Shown: positions 27,465 to 37,739 of the stretch, one piece after another
Layout: every line of letters begins with the position of its first letter
Position numbering within the stretch: the stretch's first letter is position 1
Source of the DNA: Spirabiliibacterium mucosae
Lineage (GTDB): Bacteria > Pseudomonadota > Gammaproteobacteria > Enterobacterales > Pasteurellaceae
Direction of reading: 5' to 3'
Assembly (NCBI RefSeq): GCF_014884965.1
Contig: NZ_JABTBO010000020.1
Location: 1 to 44,410, forward strand
DNA length: 44,410 nucleotides
Made by a program: the position numbers and the translations under genes
Notes under the pieces: model-generated
Told to the model about the DNA's origin: nothing
The model's database searches: none
Seen by the model: the letters and a program-made list of their open reading frames with translations, nothing else

Positions 27465-28245
27465 GACCGCACTTTGCCTGCATAAATTGGGCTTTCACTA
27501 CCCGCGCGCGCCTTGGCTGTTTGAGGATTTATCCTTTGCCTTAGCCCAAGGAGAGATTTTAGCCATTCTTGGGCCTAATGGCTGCGGCAAAAGCACGCTG
27601 CTTTCCCTGCTGCTCGGCCACCTCAAGCCGCGCACAGGCACGCTGCAAGTGGCCTCCACCATCGGCTTTGTGCCGCAATTTTTTACCGCCGCGTTTGATT
27701 ACACCGTGCTGGACATTGTGCTGATGGGCCGCGCCCAACATATCCGCACATTTGCCACCCCGCGCGCGCAAGACCGCCAAGCCGCACTGGCCGCACTGGC
27801 GCAAATGCAATTAAGCGCGCTGGCGCCACAAAGCTTCAACACGCTCTCTGGCGGGCAAAAGCAGCTGGTGCTGATTGCCCAGGCGCTGGCCAGCGAGTGC
27901 CAGATAATGATGCTCGACGAGCCAACCTCCGCGCTGGATCTGTTCAACCAAAATCAGGTGCTCAATTTGCTCGCCGAGCTTGCGCGCGAGCGCCGCATCA
28001 GCATTGTGTTCACCACCCACCAGCCCAACCACGCCTTGGCAATCGCTGACAAAACATTGCTGATGCACCCCGGCCAACCGCACTTTGGCGCCAGCAACGC
28101 GGTGCTCAGCGCTGAGCAATTAAGCCGGCTGTTTACATTGGCGATGTCTCGCCACCGCGTGACCGAGCACGGCGTGCGCTTTGAGCATATCATCCCACTA
28201 TTTGACACCTTGGTAACGCCACATGAACACACTGACTATCCTTAG
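27457..28245 (+). CDS. molC: Molybdate/tungstate ABC transporter ATPase MolC
   Basis: The 262-residue ATPase has Walker A GPNGCGKST at residues 39-47, the signature LSGGQKQ near 130, and Walker B MMLDEPTSALDL. It overlaps molB by eight bases and the following ModA-like gene by 23. Sequence type is that of FecE/BtuD-like ATPases, matching the FecCD-type permease. An uptake signal lies over its third to fifth codons. Confidence 0.92.
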   Translation: MNKTALCLHKLGFHYPRAPWLFEDLSFALAQGEILAILGPNGCGKSTLLSLLLGHLKPRTGTLQVASTIGFVPQFFTAAFDYTVLDIVLMGRAQHIRTFATPRAQDRQAALAALAQMQLSALAPQSFNTLSGGQKQLVLIAQALASECQIMMLDEPTSALDLFNQNQVLNLLAELARERRISIVFTTHQPNHALAIADKTLLMHPGQPHFGASNAVLSAEQLSRLFTLAMSRHRVTEHGVRFEHIIPLFDTLVTPHEHTDYP

Positions 28246-28951
28246 CGCCGGCAGCTTTCGCCGCGCCTTAAACGCCTTGGCTGACGCCTTTCACGAGCAA
28301 AACCGCACGTTGACTATTGATTGCCACTTTGGCCCAGCAGGCTTGTTGCGTGAGCGGATTGAGCAAGGCGAGCACTGTGATATTTTCATCAGCGCCAATC
28401 TTGAGCACATCGACACCTTGAGCGCGCAGCACAAGGTGCTTGAGCGCGCCACCATCGCCCACAACTGCCTAGGGCTCACCGCCAAGCGCAGCCCTCAAAC
28501 CGAGGGGCGCGATGCCTTGAGTTTGTTGTTTGACCGCACTTTGCGCCTGGGCACCTCAACCCCGAACGCCGACCCTTGTGGTGATTACGCCTGGCAGCTG
28601 TTTGAGCGGATTGACGCGCGCTACCCAGGCGAAGGAAAAAGCCTCAAACAGCGCGCGCTGCCTTTGGTGGGCGGCAAAACCACCGCGGCGATTCCTGAAG
28701 GGGAGATTGCCTCACGCTATTTGCTCGCTCACAATAAGGCTGATCTTTTCCTCGGCTACGCCCATTACGCCCCACTTTTGGCCGCTGACCCAGCACTCAT
28801 CACGCTAGCGCTGCCAAGGGATCTCAATATCATCGCCGATTACGGCTGCGCACGGCTGCAAGCAAATGGTGCAGCAAGTGCGTTTTTCACCTTTTTACAA
28901 AGCGCACAGAGCCAGCGCATCATCGCCGCGCACGGCTTTATTGGCGGATAA
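28223..28951 (+). CDS. ModA-family binding protein without a signal peptide
   Basis: The 242-residue protein begins LTILSAGSFRRALNALADAF and continues with the ModA-type pattern CHFGPAGLLRERIEQGEHCDIFISAN, so it belongs to the class II molybdate-binding family. Unlike normal ModA, there is no signal peptide: the ATG at 28223 is inside the end of molC, and no in-frame hydrophobic leader lies upstream. It is the fourth gene of the mol operon. It could be a cytoplasmic oxyanion-binding protein or a metal chaperone, or could reach the periplasm by another route. Family is confident; role is inference. Confidence 0.83.
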   Translation: MNTLTILSAGSFRRALNALADAFHEQNRTLTIDCHFGPAGLLRERIEQGEHCDIFISANLEHIDTLSAQHKVLERATIAHNCLGLTAKRSPQTEGRDALSLLFDRTLRLGTSTPNADPCGDYAWQLFERIDARYPGEGKSLKQRALPLVGGKTTAAIPEGEIASRYLLAHNKADLFLGYAHYAPLLAADPALITLALPRDLNIIADYGCARLQANGAASAFFTFLQSAQSQRIIAAHGFIGG

Positions 28952-29035
28952 CATTTCACAAAAATCCCCCATCGGTGGTAAACTTAGCCAATTATGGAAA
29001 AATAATGCAAAGTGCGGTCACAAGAGAGAGCAGCA

Positions 29036-30496
29036 ATGGCAGAGAATAAGAAAAAAGGTGGGTTTTGGTCTTGGCTGGGGTTAGGCAAAGACAAGCCGCA
29101 ACCAGCCGAAAACGAGGAAGCGTCATCACAAGCGCAAGCAGAAGAACAAGCCGAACATGAGGCAGAAGCACAACGCTTAGCCGAAGAACAAGCGGCGCGT
29201 GAGGCAGAAGCACAACGCTTAGCCGAAGCGCAAGCGGCGCGTGAAGCAGAAGAAAAGCGCTTAGCCGAGGAACAAGCGGCACGCGAGGCAGAAGAAAAGC
29301 GCTTGGCTGAAGCACAAGCGGCGCGCGAAGCAGAAGCGCAACGCATAGCCGAGGAACAAGCCGCGCGCGAGGCAGAAGCACAACGCTTAGCCGAAGAACA
29401 AGCGGCGCGTGAAGCGGAAGAGAAACGCTTAGCCGAAGAACAGGCCGCGCGTGAGGCAGAAGCGCAACGCTTAGCCGAGGAGCAAGCGGCACGTGAAGCG
29501 GAAGAAAAACGCCTAGCCGAAGAGCAAGAAAAAAGACAAAGTGCGGTCGAGCAAGAAAAGCCGAGCCAAGGGGGCTTTTTCAGCCGCTTGTTAAAAGGCC
29601 TGGTGAAAACCAAGCAGAACCTAGGCAGTGGCTTTCGCAACCTCTTTCGGGGCAAAAAAATCGACGATGAGCTGTTTGAAGAGCTGGAAGAGCAGCTGTT
29701 GATTGCCGACATCGGCGTGCCGACTACCACCAAAATCATCAACAACCTCACCGAACACGCCAGCAAAAAAGAGCTGCGCGATGCTGAGCAACTCTATCAA
29801 AAACTCAAACAAGAGATGGCGGCGATCCTCGAGCCGGTGGCCAAGCCCCTTGAAATCACTGACAAAAAACCGTTTGTGATTTTGATGGTGGGCGTCAACG
29901 GCGTGGGCAAAACCACCACCATCGGCAAGCTGGCGCGGCAGTTCCAGCAACAGGGCAAATCGGTGATGCTGGCGGCAGGTGACACCTTCCGCGCAGCAGC
30001 GGTGGAGCAATTGCAAGTGTGGGGTGAGCGCAACAACATCCCTGTGGTGGCGCAAAGTACCGGCTCTGATGCCGCGTCGGTGATTTATGACGCGATGGAA
30101 TCGGCGCGTGCGCGCAACATTGATATTCTTTTGGCGGATACCGCAGGCCGGCTGCAAAACAAAAACCACCTGATGGATGAGCTGAAAAAAATCGTGCGCG
30201 TGATGAAAAAGCTCGACCCAGACGCCCCGCATGAAATCATGCTCACCCTTGATGCGGGCACCGGCCAAAATGCCATCAGCCAAGCCAAGTTGTTTAACGA
30301 GGCCACAGGGCTGACGGGCATCAGCCTGACCAAACTCGATGGCACCGCCAAAGGCGGCGTGATTTTTGCCATTGCTGATCAATTTAATGTGCCGATTCGC
30401 TACATCGGGATTGGCGAAAAAATTGAAGATTTGCGCCCGTTTAACGCGCAAGAATTTATCGATGCACTGTTTAGCCAAGAACAAGACGAAGAATAA
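29036..30496 (+). CDS. ftsY: Signal recognition particle receptor FtsY with repeat-rich acidic domain
   Basis: FtsY is the membrane-associated GTPase receptor for signal recognition particle. I start it at the ATG at 29036 (MAENKKKGGFWSWLGLG), which gives the amphipathic N-terminal membrane-targeting segment; an upstream in-frame GTG at 29012 lies in an uptake signal. After the linker comes a coiled-coil domain of nine 14-residue repeats (residues 38-163), then a second amphipathic stretch GGFFSRLLKGLVKTKQNL and the NG domain. GTPase motifs are G1 GVNGVGKTT near 286, DTFRAAA, DTAGR, and TKLDGTAKGG. It heads ftsY-ftsE-ftsX. Confidence 0.96.
   Translation: MAENKKKGGFWSWLGLGKDKPQPAENEEASSQAQAEEQAEHEAEAQRLAEEQAAREAEAQRLAEAQAAREAEEKRLAEEQAAREAEEKRLAEAQAAREAEAQRIAEEQAAREAEAQRLAEEQAAREAEEKRLAEEQAAREAEAQRLAEEQAAREAEEKRLAEEQEKRQSAVEQEKPSQGGFFSRLLKGLVKTKQNLGSGFRNLFRGKKIDDELFEELEEQLLIADIGVPTTTKIINNLTEHASKKELRDAEQLYQKLKQEMAAILEPVAKPLEITDKKPFVILMVGVNGVGKTTTIGKLARQFQQQGKSVMLAAGDTFRAAAVEQLQVWGERNNIPVVAQSTGSDAASVIYDAMESARARNIDILLADTAGRLQNKNHLMDELKKIVRVMKKLDPDAPHEIMLTLDAGTGQNAISQAKLFNEATGLTGISLTKLDGTAKGGVIFAIADQFNVPIRYIGIGEKIEDLRPFNAQEFIDALFSQEQDEE
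29147..29524 (+). repeat. Nine 42-bp coding repeats in ftsY
   Basis: Nine in-frame units of 14 codons, with consensus QAAREAEAQRLAEE alternating with QAAREAEEKRLAEE. The first unit is degenerate (QAEHEAEAQRLAEE). The DNA copies differ mainly at third positions. The encoded peptide is a long charged helix, likely a coiled coil. Confidence 0.95.
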
Positions 30497-30504
30497 GGGC
30501 CGAT

Positions 30505-31164
30505 ATGATCCGATTTATTAACGTTAGTAAAGCCTACCTTGGCGGCAAACCTGCCTTGCAGGGCTTGAGCTTCCACCTGCCGGTGGGCTCCATGACTTAT
30601 CTCACCGGCCACTCTGGCGCGGGCAAAAGTACGCTGTTGAAGCTCATCATGGGCATTGAGCGCGCCAATGGCGGCTCGGTCTATTTCAACGGGCACGACA
30701 TCACCCGCTTAAGCGATGATCAAATCCCGTTTTTGCGCCGCCAAATTGGCATGGTGCACCAAGACTACCACCTGCTGACTGACCGCAGCGTGCTGGAAAA
30801 TGTCTCTTTGCCGTTGATTATCTCGGGCATGCACCCTAATGAAATCAAGCGCCGCGCCTGTGCTGCGCTTGATAAAGTCGGGCTTTTGCACCGCGCCAAT
30901 CACCTGCCGCTGCATCTCTCTGGCGGTGAGCAGCAGCGCGTTGACATCGCCCGCGCGGTGGTCAACCGCCCGCAATTGTTGCTGGCCGACGAACCTACGG
31001 GTAACCTGGATAAAACGCTATCGCGTGAGATCTTCCGCTTGTTTGAAGAGTTCAACCGCGTGGGGGTGACGGTGCTGGTCGCCACGCACGATCACACCAT
31101 TGTGCAGCAATATCCAAAACCGACCTTAGTGCTTGAGCAAGGTCATCTTCGTGCATTTCAATAA
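30505..31164 (+). CDS. ftsE: Cell division ATP-binding protein FtsE
   Basis: FtsE is the ATPase of the FtsEX complex, which controls septal peptidoglycan hydrolases through EnvC-type activators. The 219-residue protein has Walker A GHSGAGKST at 35-43, the signature LSGGEQQR, and Walker B LLLADEPTGNLD. It starts nine bases after ftsY and ends ten bases before ftsX. All motifs are intact. Confidence 0.96.
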   Translation: MIRFINVSKAYLGGKPALQGLSFHLPVGSMTYLTGHSGAGKSTLLKLIMGIERANGGSVYFNGHDITRLSDDQIPFLRRQIGMVHQDYHLLTDRSVLENVSLPLIISGMHPNEIKRRACAALDKVGLLHRANHLPLHLSGGEQQRVDIARAVVNRPQLLLADEPTGNLDKTLSREIFRLFEEFNRVGVTVLVATHDHTIVQQYPKPTLVLEQGHLRAFQ

Positions 31165-31173
31165 GGAGATTCT

Positions 31174-32103
31174 ATGAGCTCACGCCCAACCCAAGCGCCG
31201 TTTTGGATGCAAACCCAATATGTGTTGAAATCCGTGTTCAATGACCTGTGGCTAAAACGTGTTGGCACCGCGCTGACGGTGCTGGTGATCGCGGTGTCGT
31301 TGACCATTCCGACCATCAGTTATCTGCTGTGGAAAAACACCAAAGAGGCGGCCACCAAGTTTTACCCTGAGTCACAAATAAGTGTTTACTTACATAAAAC
31401 CTTAAGCGAGGCCGATGCCAATTTGGTGGTGGACAAAATCCGCCAAGAAAAGGGCGTGGCGGAGCTCAGTTACATCTCGCGCCAGCAAAGTTTGGAGGAT
31501 TTCCGCCAATGGTCGGGCTTCAATGATGAGCTGGCGATGCTCGACGACAACCCGCTGCCGGCGGTGGTGATGATAACCCCAACGGAGGCGTTTCAAACCA
31601 GCGCGAAGCTCACCGAGCTCAAGCAAACGCTGATCAAAATCAAAGGCGTGGATGAAGTGCGGCTAGACACCGACTGGATGGAAAAACTCGGCGCCATCAC
31701 CTGGCTGGCTGGGCGCATTGCAGTGGTGTGCACCTTGTTGATGTTGCTGGCGGTGATTTTGGTGATCGGCAACAGCATCCGCTCGGATGTGTACAGCGCG
31801 CGCGCCAACATTGAGGTGATGAAGCTCCTCGGCGCCACCGAGCACTTTATCCTGCGGCCGTTTCTCTACACAGGCTTGATTTATGGCATTATCGGCGGCG
31901 TGCTGGCCACTTTGTTGAGCGGCTTGACGATTGCCTATTTCTCGACGGCGATTGACTATGTCGCCAATATTTTTGCGGTGAAATTTGAGCTCAACGGCAT
32001 GAATGTTATCGAAGTGCTGTTTATCATCGCCCTGGCCGCCTTTACCGGCTGGTGCGGCGCGCTGATTGCGGCGAAAAAGCACATTCACCGCTTGGAAAAT
32101 TGA
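31174..32103 (+). CDS. ftsX: Cell division protein FtsX
   Basis: FtsX is the membrane partner of FtsE. The 309-residue protein has a cytoplasmic N-terminus, a first membrane span near residues 30-50, a periplasmic domain (about 55-180) that binds the hydrolase activator, and three further spans in the C-terminal half with the FtsX-type motif ANIEVMKLLGAT. AAGGAG precedes the ATG at 31174. In enterobacteria rpoH follows; here the next gene is a convergent glycerate kinase. Confidence 0.95.
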   Translation: MSSRPTQAPFWMQTQYVLKSVFNDLWLKRVGTALTVLVIAVSLTIPTISYLLWKNTKEAATKFYPESQISVYLHKTLSEADANLVVDKIRQEKGVAELSYISRQQSLEDFRQWSGFNDELAMLDDNPLPAVVMITPTEAFQTSAKLTELKQTLIKIKGVDEVRLDTDWMEKLGAITWLAGRIAVVCTLLMLLAVILVIGNSIRSDVYSARANIEVMKLLGATEHFILRPFLYTGLIYGIIGGVLATLLSGLTIAYFSTAIDYVANIFAVKFELNGMNVIEVLFIIALAAFTGWCGALIAAKKHIHRLEN

Positions 32104-32110
32104 TTAAAAC

Positions 32111-33250
32111 CTAAAGTGCGGTTGCCAATTTGTACAGCCGCGCGACATTCTCGGCGCAGGATTGCAAGTTTTGCGCACCGCACTTTAAGGTGTTCTCAAG
32201 GCTGTCGAGTTGCTGAATAATCGGGAACACCGCATCAATGCCGTGATCGTAAACGGCGACATAATCCGCGCGCAAGCAGCCGACAAGGGCAATCACGGGC
32301 TTGTTGTGCGCTTTGGCGCAGCGCGCCACGCCAATCGGCGTTTTACCGTGTACCGTTTGCCCGTCCATGCGCCCTTCACCGGTGATGACCAAATCGGCTG
32401 ACCGCACTTTGCTCTCCAGCCCCACGGCGTTGAGCATAATCTCCACCCCAGAGCGCAACGCAACGTTAGGCAATAGCATCAATCCTGCGCCCATGCCGCC
32501 GGCGGCACCTGCGCCTTTGACGTCATTGATGGCTTTGTTAAGCTCACGCTCAACCACCTCGGCAAAATGGCCAAGGGCATGATCAAGGCGTTTGATCATC
32601 GTCTCATCGGCGCCCTTTTGTGCGCCAAACACCGCCGCCGCGCCGTGCTCACCTGTCAGTGGGTTATCGACATCACAGGCAACGGACAACCGCACTTTAC
32701 TTAGGCGCTCATCCAGCTGTGATAAATCCACTCTCGCCAGGCTTGCCAGCGCAGCACCGCCGAAAGCGAGCTCGTCACCGTTGTCATCATAAAAATGCGC
32801 GCCAAGGGCTTGCAGCATGCCGATGCCGCCGTCGTTGGTGGCACTGCCGCCGATGCCGAGAATAATGTCCTCCACCTCGTGGCAAAGTGCGGTTTTGATC
32901 AGCTCGCCGGTGCCAAAGCTGGTGGTGTGCTCAGGATTGCGCTTATCCATAGGGACTAAATGCAGCCCCGAGGCGGCGGCCATTTCGATGATCGCCGTGC
33001 GCCCGTCGCCTGAAAGCCCCCACTGGGCTTGCACTGTTTCACCCAGTGGGCTTTTGACCGCACTTTGCATTAACTTGCCGCCGGTTGCGTCCACAAACGA
33101 TTGCACCGTGCCTTCGCCGCCGTCGGCCATCGGCACCAAAGTGTAGCTAGCATCAGGGAAAATGCGCGCAAAGCCTGCTTGAATGGCCTGCGCCACCGCT
33201 TGGGCGGTGAGGCTTTCTTTGAAACTGTCTGGTGCAATCACAATGTGCAT
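32111..33250 (-). CDS. glxK: Glycerate 2-kinase (GlxK/GarK family)
   Basis: The enzyme phosphorylates D-glycerate to 2-phosphoglycerate. The protein of about 379 residues begins MHIVIAPDSFKESLTA and has the family blocks ADGGEGT near residue 45, GIGGSATNDGG near 130, and GEGRMDGQT near 290. I use the ATG at 33250, which has AAGGAG five bases upstream; a GTG two codons earlier is less likely. It starts nine bases after the YidA-like gene, so the two are cotranscribed. No tartronate or garD-type genes are adjacent. Confidence 0.92.
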   Translation of the reverse strand: MHIVIAPDSFKESLTAQAVAQAIQAGFARIFPDASYTLVPMADGGEGTVQSFVDATGGKLMQSAVKSPLGETVQAQWGLSGDGRTAIIEMAAASGLHLVPMDKRNPEHTTSFGTGELIKTALCHEVEDIILGIGGSATNDGGIGMLQALGAHFYDDNGDELAFGGAALASLARVDLSQLDERLSKVRLSVACDVDNPLTGEHGAAAVFGAQKGADETMIKRLDHALGHFAEVVERELNKAINDVKGAGAAGGMGAGLMLLPNVALRSGVEIMLNAVGLESKVRSADLVITGEGRMDGQTVHGKTPIGVARCAKAHNKPVIALVGCLRADYVAVYDHGIDAVFPIIQQLDSLENTLKCGAQNLQSCAENVARLYKLATAL

Positions 33251-33259
33251 AGGCACTCC

Positions 33260-34069
33260 TTATAACACGTAGCGCTCAATCGCTTGCGCCACGCCTGAGT
33301 CGTTGTGGTGGCCGGTGATGGCATCGGCCATCGCTTTGAGCTCGTCGGTGGCGTTTTCCATCGCAATGCCAAGGCCGGCGTATTCCACCATGTGGGCGTC
33401 GTTGCCAGCATCACCCATGCAAATCACATCCCGCGCCGCGATGCCCAAAAACTCCGCCAGTGCCGCAATGCCGCTGCCTTTGTTGGCTTTCGGGTGGAGG
33501 AACTCCATAAAAAACGGCGTGCTTTGCACCACGGTGAACTGTTCTTTGAGCGTTGCTGGCAAGGTTGTCATCGCGTGGGTGACTTTTTCACTATCATCGG
33601 CATAGAGCACTTTGATGATCGGCTCCTCGTCGCTCAGCTCGGCAAAATCCAATTGGTTGAGCGTGATTTTGTTGATCTCCGCCTCGTGCTGGCTGCACGG
33701 CCCGCAATCAGGCGAGATGAGCCCACGCCTAGGTGAAAAGGCGTGCAGGTTGATGCCGATGGATTTTGCATGATCAGCGAGCAGCTTGGCCTCACGGCCA
33801 GTGAATTGGAAATCTTGAATGATCTTTTCATCACTGATGCGCTTGACCTGCGCGCCGTTAAAGCACAATACATAATCCTCGGGGCTGGTCATTTCAAGCT
33901 GCTCAAAATAGTGCTTGAGGCCGGCAAACGGGCGGCCTGAGGCCAGCACCACACGCACGCCGCGGTTTTTGGCGGCCAAAATGGCTTGACGGTTGCGCTC
34001 GCTGATGCGTTTTTGGCTATCAAGCAGCGTGCCGTCCATGTCTAATGCAATTAATTTATAGTTGTTCAT
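33260..34069 (-). CDS. yidA: Cof-type HAD sugar phosphatase, YidA-like
   Basis: A 269-residue HAD hydrolase of subfamily IIB. The catalytic motif LDMDGTLLDS places the aspartates at residues 10 and 12; motif II region VVLASGRPFAG and the C-terminal metal motif MGDAGNDAHMVEYAG are intact. Length and the ending AIERYVL match E. coli YidA. The ATG at 34069 follows GAGGAT; the longer frame upstream has no support. Substrate is a sugar phosphate by family; its neighbours (6-phospho-beta-glucosidase, glycerate kinase) suggest a role in clearing such phosphates. Confidence 0.85.
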   Translation of the reverse strand: MNNYKLIALDMDGTLLDSQKRISERNRQAILAAKNRGVRVVLASGRPFAGLKHYFEQLEMTSPEDYVLCFNGAQVKRISDEKIIQDFQFTGREAKLLADHAKSIGINLHAFSPRRGLISPDCGPCSQHEAEINKITLNQLDFAELSDEEPIIKVLYADDSEKVTHAMTTLPATLKEQFTVVQSTPFFMEFLHPKANKGSGIAALAEFLGIAARDVICMGDAGNDAHMVEYAGLGIAMENATDELKAMADAITGHHNDSGVAQAIERYVL

Positions 34070-34122
34070 AATATCCTCATGTGAATTTGCACTAGCATAC
34101 CACAGACCGCACTTTGCCTGCA

Positions 34123-35541
<1,419 letters not shown>

Positions 35542-35722
35542 TTATTGTTATTGCTGCAAGATAATTGCTTAAGATACACATAAATGCGCAAAAAAACGAA
35601 AGTTTATTGCAAGAATGTGATCTTGGCTGGAATTCTTACATTCTCTCGCCCGCGCTACTTTTCATGGCTTGGGCAATTCCCGTAAAATTGGGCTGATTAT
35701 TCTAATAACAAACGGAGTGTTT

Positions 35723-37684
35723 ATGAAAATCACGTTTAATCAATTACATCTTGCCATGATGACCGCACTTTGCTTGCCTGCGTTGGCGAGCGCGGCGGAT
35801 ATGGACCTGCGCATTGTGGAAACCACCGACTTGCACGCCAACATGATGGATTATGACTACTACAAAGACAAACCGTCAGAAAAAATCGGGCTGGTGCGCG
35901 CGGCGGATTTGGTGCAAAAAGCCCGCGCTGAGGTGAAAAACAGCGTGTTGGTCGACAACGGGGATTTGATCCAAGGCAGCCCAATGGGCGACTGGGTGGC
36001 CTCCAAAGGCTTGAAAGAGGGCGAGCTGCACCCGGTGTATAAAGCGATGAACTTGCTCGATTATGATGTGGGCAATATCGGCAACCACGAATTTAACTAC
36101 GGGCTGGAATTTTTAGACCGCTCAATTGCCGGCGCCAAATTCCCGTATATCAACGCCAATATTTATGTTGCTAACGGCAAAGACGACAAGCACTATTTCA
36201 CGCCGTATATCATCAAAGAGTATGACTTTGTCGACACCGACGGCAACAAGCAACAGCTCAAGGTGGGCTACATCGGCTTTGTGCCGCCGCAAGTGCTGAT
36301 TTGGGATAAGAAGAATCTTGAAGGCAAAGTGATCGCCAAAGACATCACCGAAACCGCCAAGCAGCTGGTGCCGAAAATGCGCGAAGAGGGCGCGGATATC
36401 GTGATTGCTGTGCCACACTCTGGCCTGTCTGCCGAGCCGTACCGCACTTTGGCCGAAAACTCTGTGTATTACCTCTCAAAAGTTGAGGGCATTGACGCCA
36501 TCGCCTTTGGCCACGCGCACGCGGTCTATCCAAGCAAAGAGTTTGCCGAGATTCCAGGTGCGGACATTGAAAAGGGCACCATTAACGGCGTGCCGTCGGT
36601 GATGCCAGGGCGCTGGGGCAGCCACATTGGTGTGATTGACCTCAAGCTCAATAATGATTCGGGCAAGTGGAAAGTGGTCTCTGGCACCACCGAGGCGTTG
36701 CCGATTTATGACAGCAAAAACAAAACCGCCATCGCCAAGCAATACGTGCCGATTTTGGACGTGCTGAAAGACGATCACAAAAGCACGCGCGATTATGTCA
36801 ACGCACCGATTGGCAAAGCCGATGACAAAATGTACAGCTTCCTCGCGCTGGTGCAAGACGATCCAACCATTCAAATTGTCAATCTCGCCCAGCAAGATTA
36901 TGTCCAACGTTTTGCCCAAGGCGACCCAGATTTAGGCAACCTGCCAGTGCTCTCGGCAGCGGCGCCATTTAAAGTGGGCGGGCGCAAAAATGACCCAAGC
37001 AACTACACCGAGGTCGAAGCAGGCCAGCTGACCTTCCGCAACGCGGCGGATTTGTACCTCTACCCTAACACGCTGGTGGCGTTGAAAGTCACCGGCGAAG
37101 AGGTGCGCGAGTGGCTGGAGTGCTCCGCCGGCCAATTTAACCAAATTGACCCAACCAAGGCGGAAAAACAAAGCTTGATCAACTGGGACGGCTTCCGCAC
37201 GTATAATTTTGATGTGATTGATGGCGTCAATTACCAAGTGGATGTGACCCAACCTGCGCGCTATGACGGCGAGTGCAAGCTGATTAACCCTGACGCGCAC
37301 CGCATTGTTGATCTCACCTTCAACGGCAAGCCGATTGATGTGAAACAACACTTTTTGATTGCCACCAACAACTACCGCGCCTTTGGGGAAAAATTCCCAG
37401 GCACTGGCAGCGCGCACATCGCCTTCTCAGCACCGGATGAAAACCGCACTATTGTGGCCGATTACATCCGCCGCGTGAGCCAAGAGCAAGGTGAAGTGAA
37501 AGCCACCGCCGATAACAACTGGCGCATCAAAGCCATCCCTGACAACAAAGCGCACGTCTTCTTTGAAACCTCGCCGTCAGACAAAGCCGCGGCGTTTATC
37601 AAAGAAAAAGCCCAATACCCAATGCAAAACATCGGGCAAGACGACAACGGCTTTGCGTTGTATCAGTTGGATTTGAGCAAATAA
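35723..37684 (+). CDS. cpdB: 2',3'-cyclic-nucleotide 2'-phosphodiesterase / 3'-nucleotidase CpdB
   Basis: CpdB degrades cyclic and 3'-nucleotides in the periplasm so the nucleoside can be salvaged. I start it at the ATG at 35723 with CGGAG upstream, giving a 653-residue precursor and a signal peptide ending ASA near residue 24. Metallophosphatase motifs are [33 protein letters not shown], and FGHAHAV; the C-terminal nucleotidase domain has NYRAFG. It is convergent with narQ and shares a USS-pair terminator with it. The 190-base upstream region contains a 7-bp inverted repeat (35612-35618 / 35638-35644) of unknown role. Confidence 0.96.
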   Translation: MKITFNQLHLAMMTALCLPALASAADMDLRIVETTDLHANMMDYDYYKDKPSEKIGLVRAADLVQKARAEVKNSVLVDNGDLIQGSPMGDWVASKGLKEGELHPVYKAMNLLDYDVGNIGNHEFNYGLEFLDRSIAGAKFPYINANIYVANGKDDKHYFTPYIIKEYDFVDTDGNKQQLKVGYIGFVPPQVLIWDKKNLEGKVIAKDITETAKQLVPKMREEGADIVIAVPHSGLSAEPYRTLAENSVYYLSKVEGIDAIAFGHAHAVYPSKEFAEIPGADIEKGTINGVPSVMPGRWGSHIGVIDLKLNNDSGKWKVVSGTTEALPIYDSKNKTAIAKQYVPILDVLKDDHKSTRDYVNAPIGKADDKMYSFLALVQDDPTIQIVNLAQQDYVQRFAQGDPDLGNLPVLSAAAPFKVGGRKNDPSNYTEVEAGQLTFRNAADLYLYPNTLVALKVTGEEVREWLECSAGQFNQIDPTKAEKQSLINWDGFRTYNFDVIDGVNYQVDVTQPARYDGECKLINPDAHRIVDLTFNGKPIDVKQHFLIATNNYRAFGEKFPGTGSAHIAFSAPDENRTIVADYIRRVSQEQGEVKATADNNWRIKAIPDNKAHVFFETSPSDKAAAFIKEKAQYPMQNIGQDDNGFALYQLDLSK

Positions 37685-37694
37685 GCCAAAAGCC

Positions 37695-37739
37695 AAAGTG
37701 CGGTTAGGCCAGGCAATTCGACAGGCACAACCGCACTTT
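37695..37739. terminator. USS-pair terminator between cpdB and narQ
   Basis: AAAGTGCGGTT (37695-37705) and AACCGCACTTT (37729-37739) are inverted with a 23-base loop. The pair spans the narQ stop codon and lies 11 bases after cpdB, so it can serve both convergent genes. Confidence 0.75.

Noticed and set aside
28992-29766. Long minus-strand frames opposite ftsY
   Set aside because: They mirror the 42-bp ftsY repeats and consist of low-complexity Ala/Ser/Cys or Leu/Arg strings; ftsY itself is clearly the coding frame.
35612-35644. CRP-like half site TGTGA upstream of cpdB
   Set aside because: Only the left half-site matches; the right half fits at two of five positions, so it does not support a CRP site.
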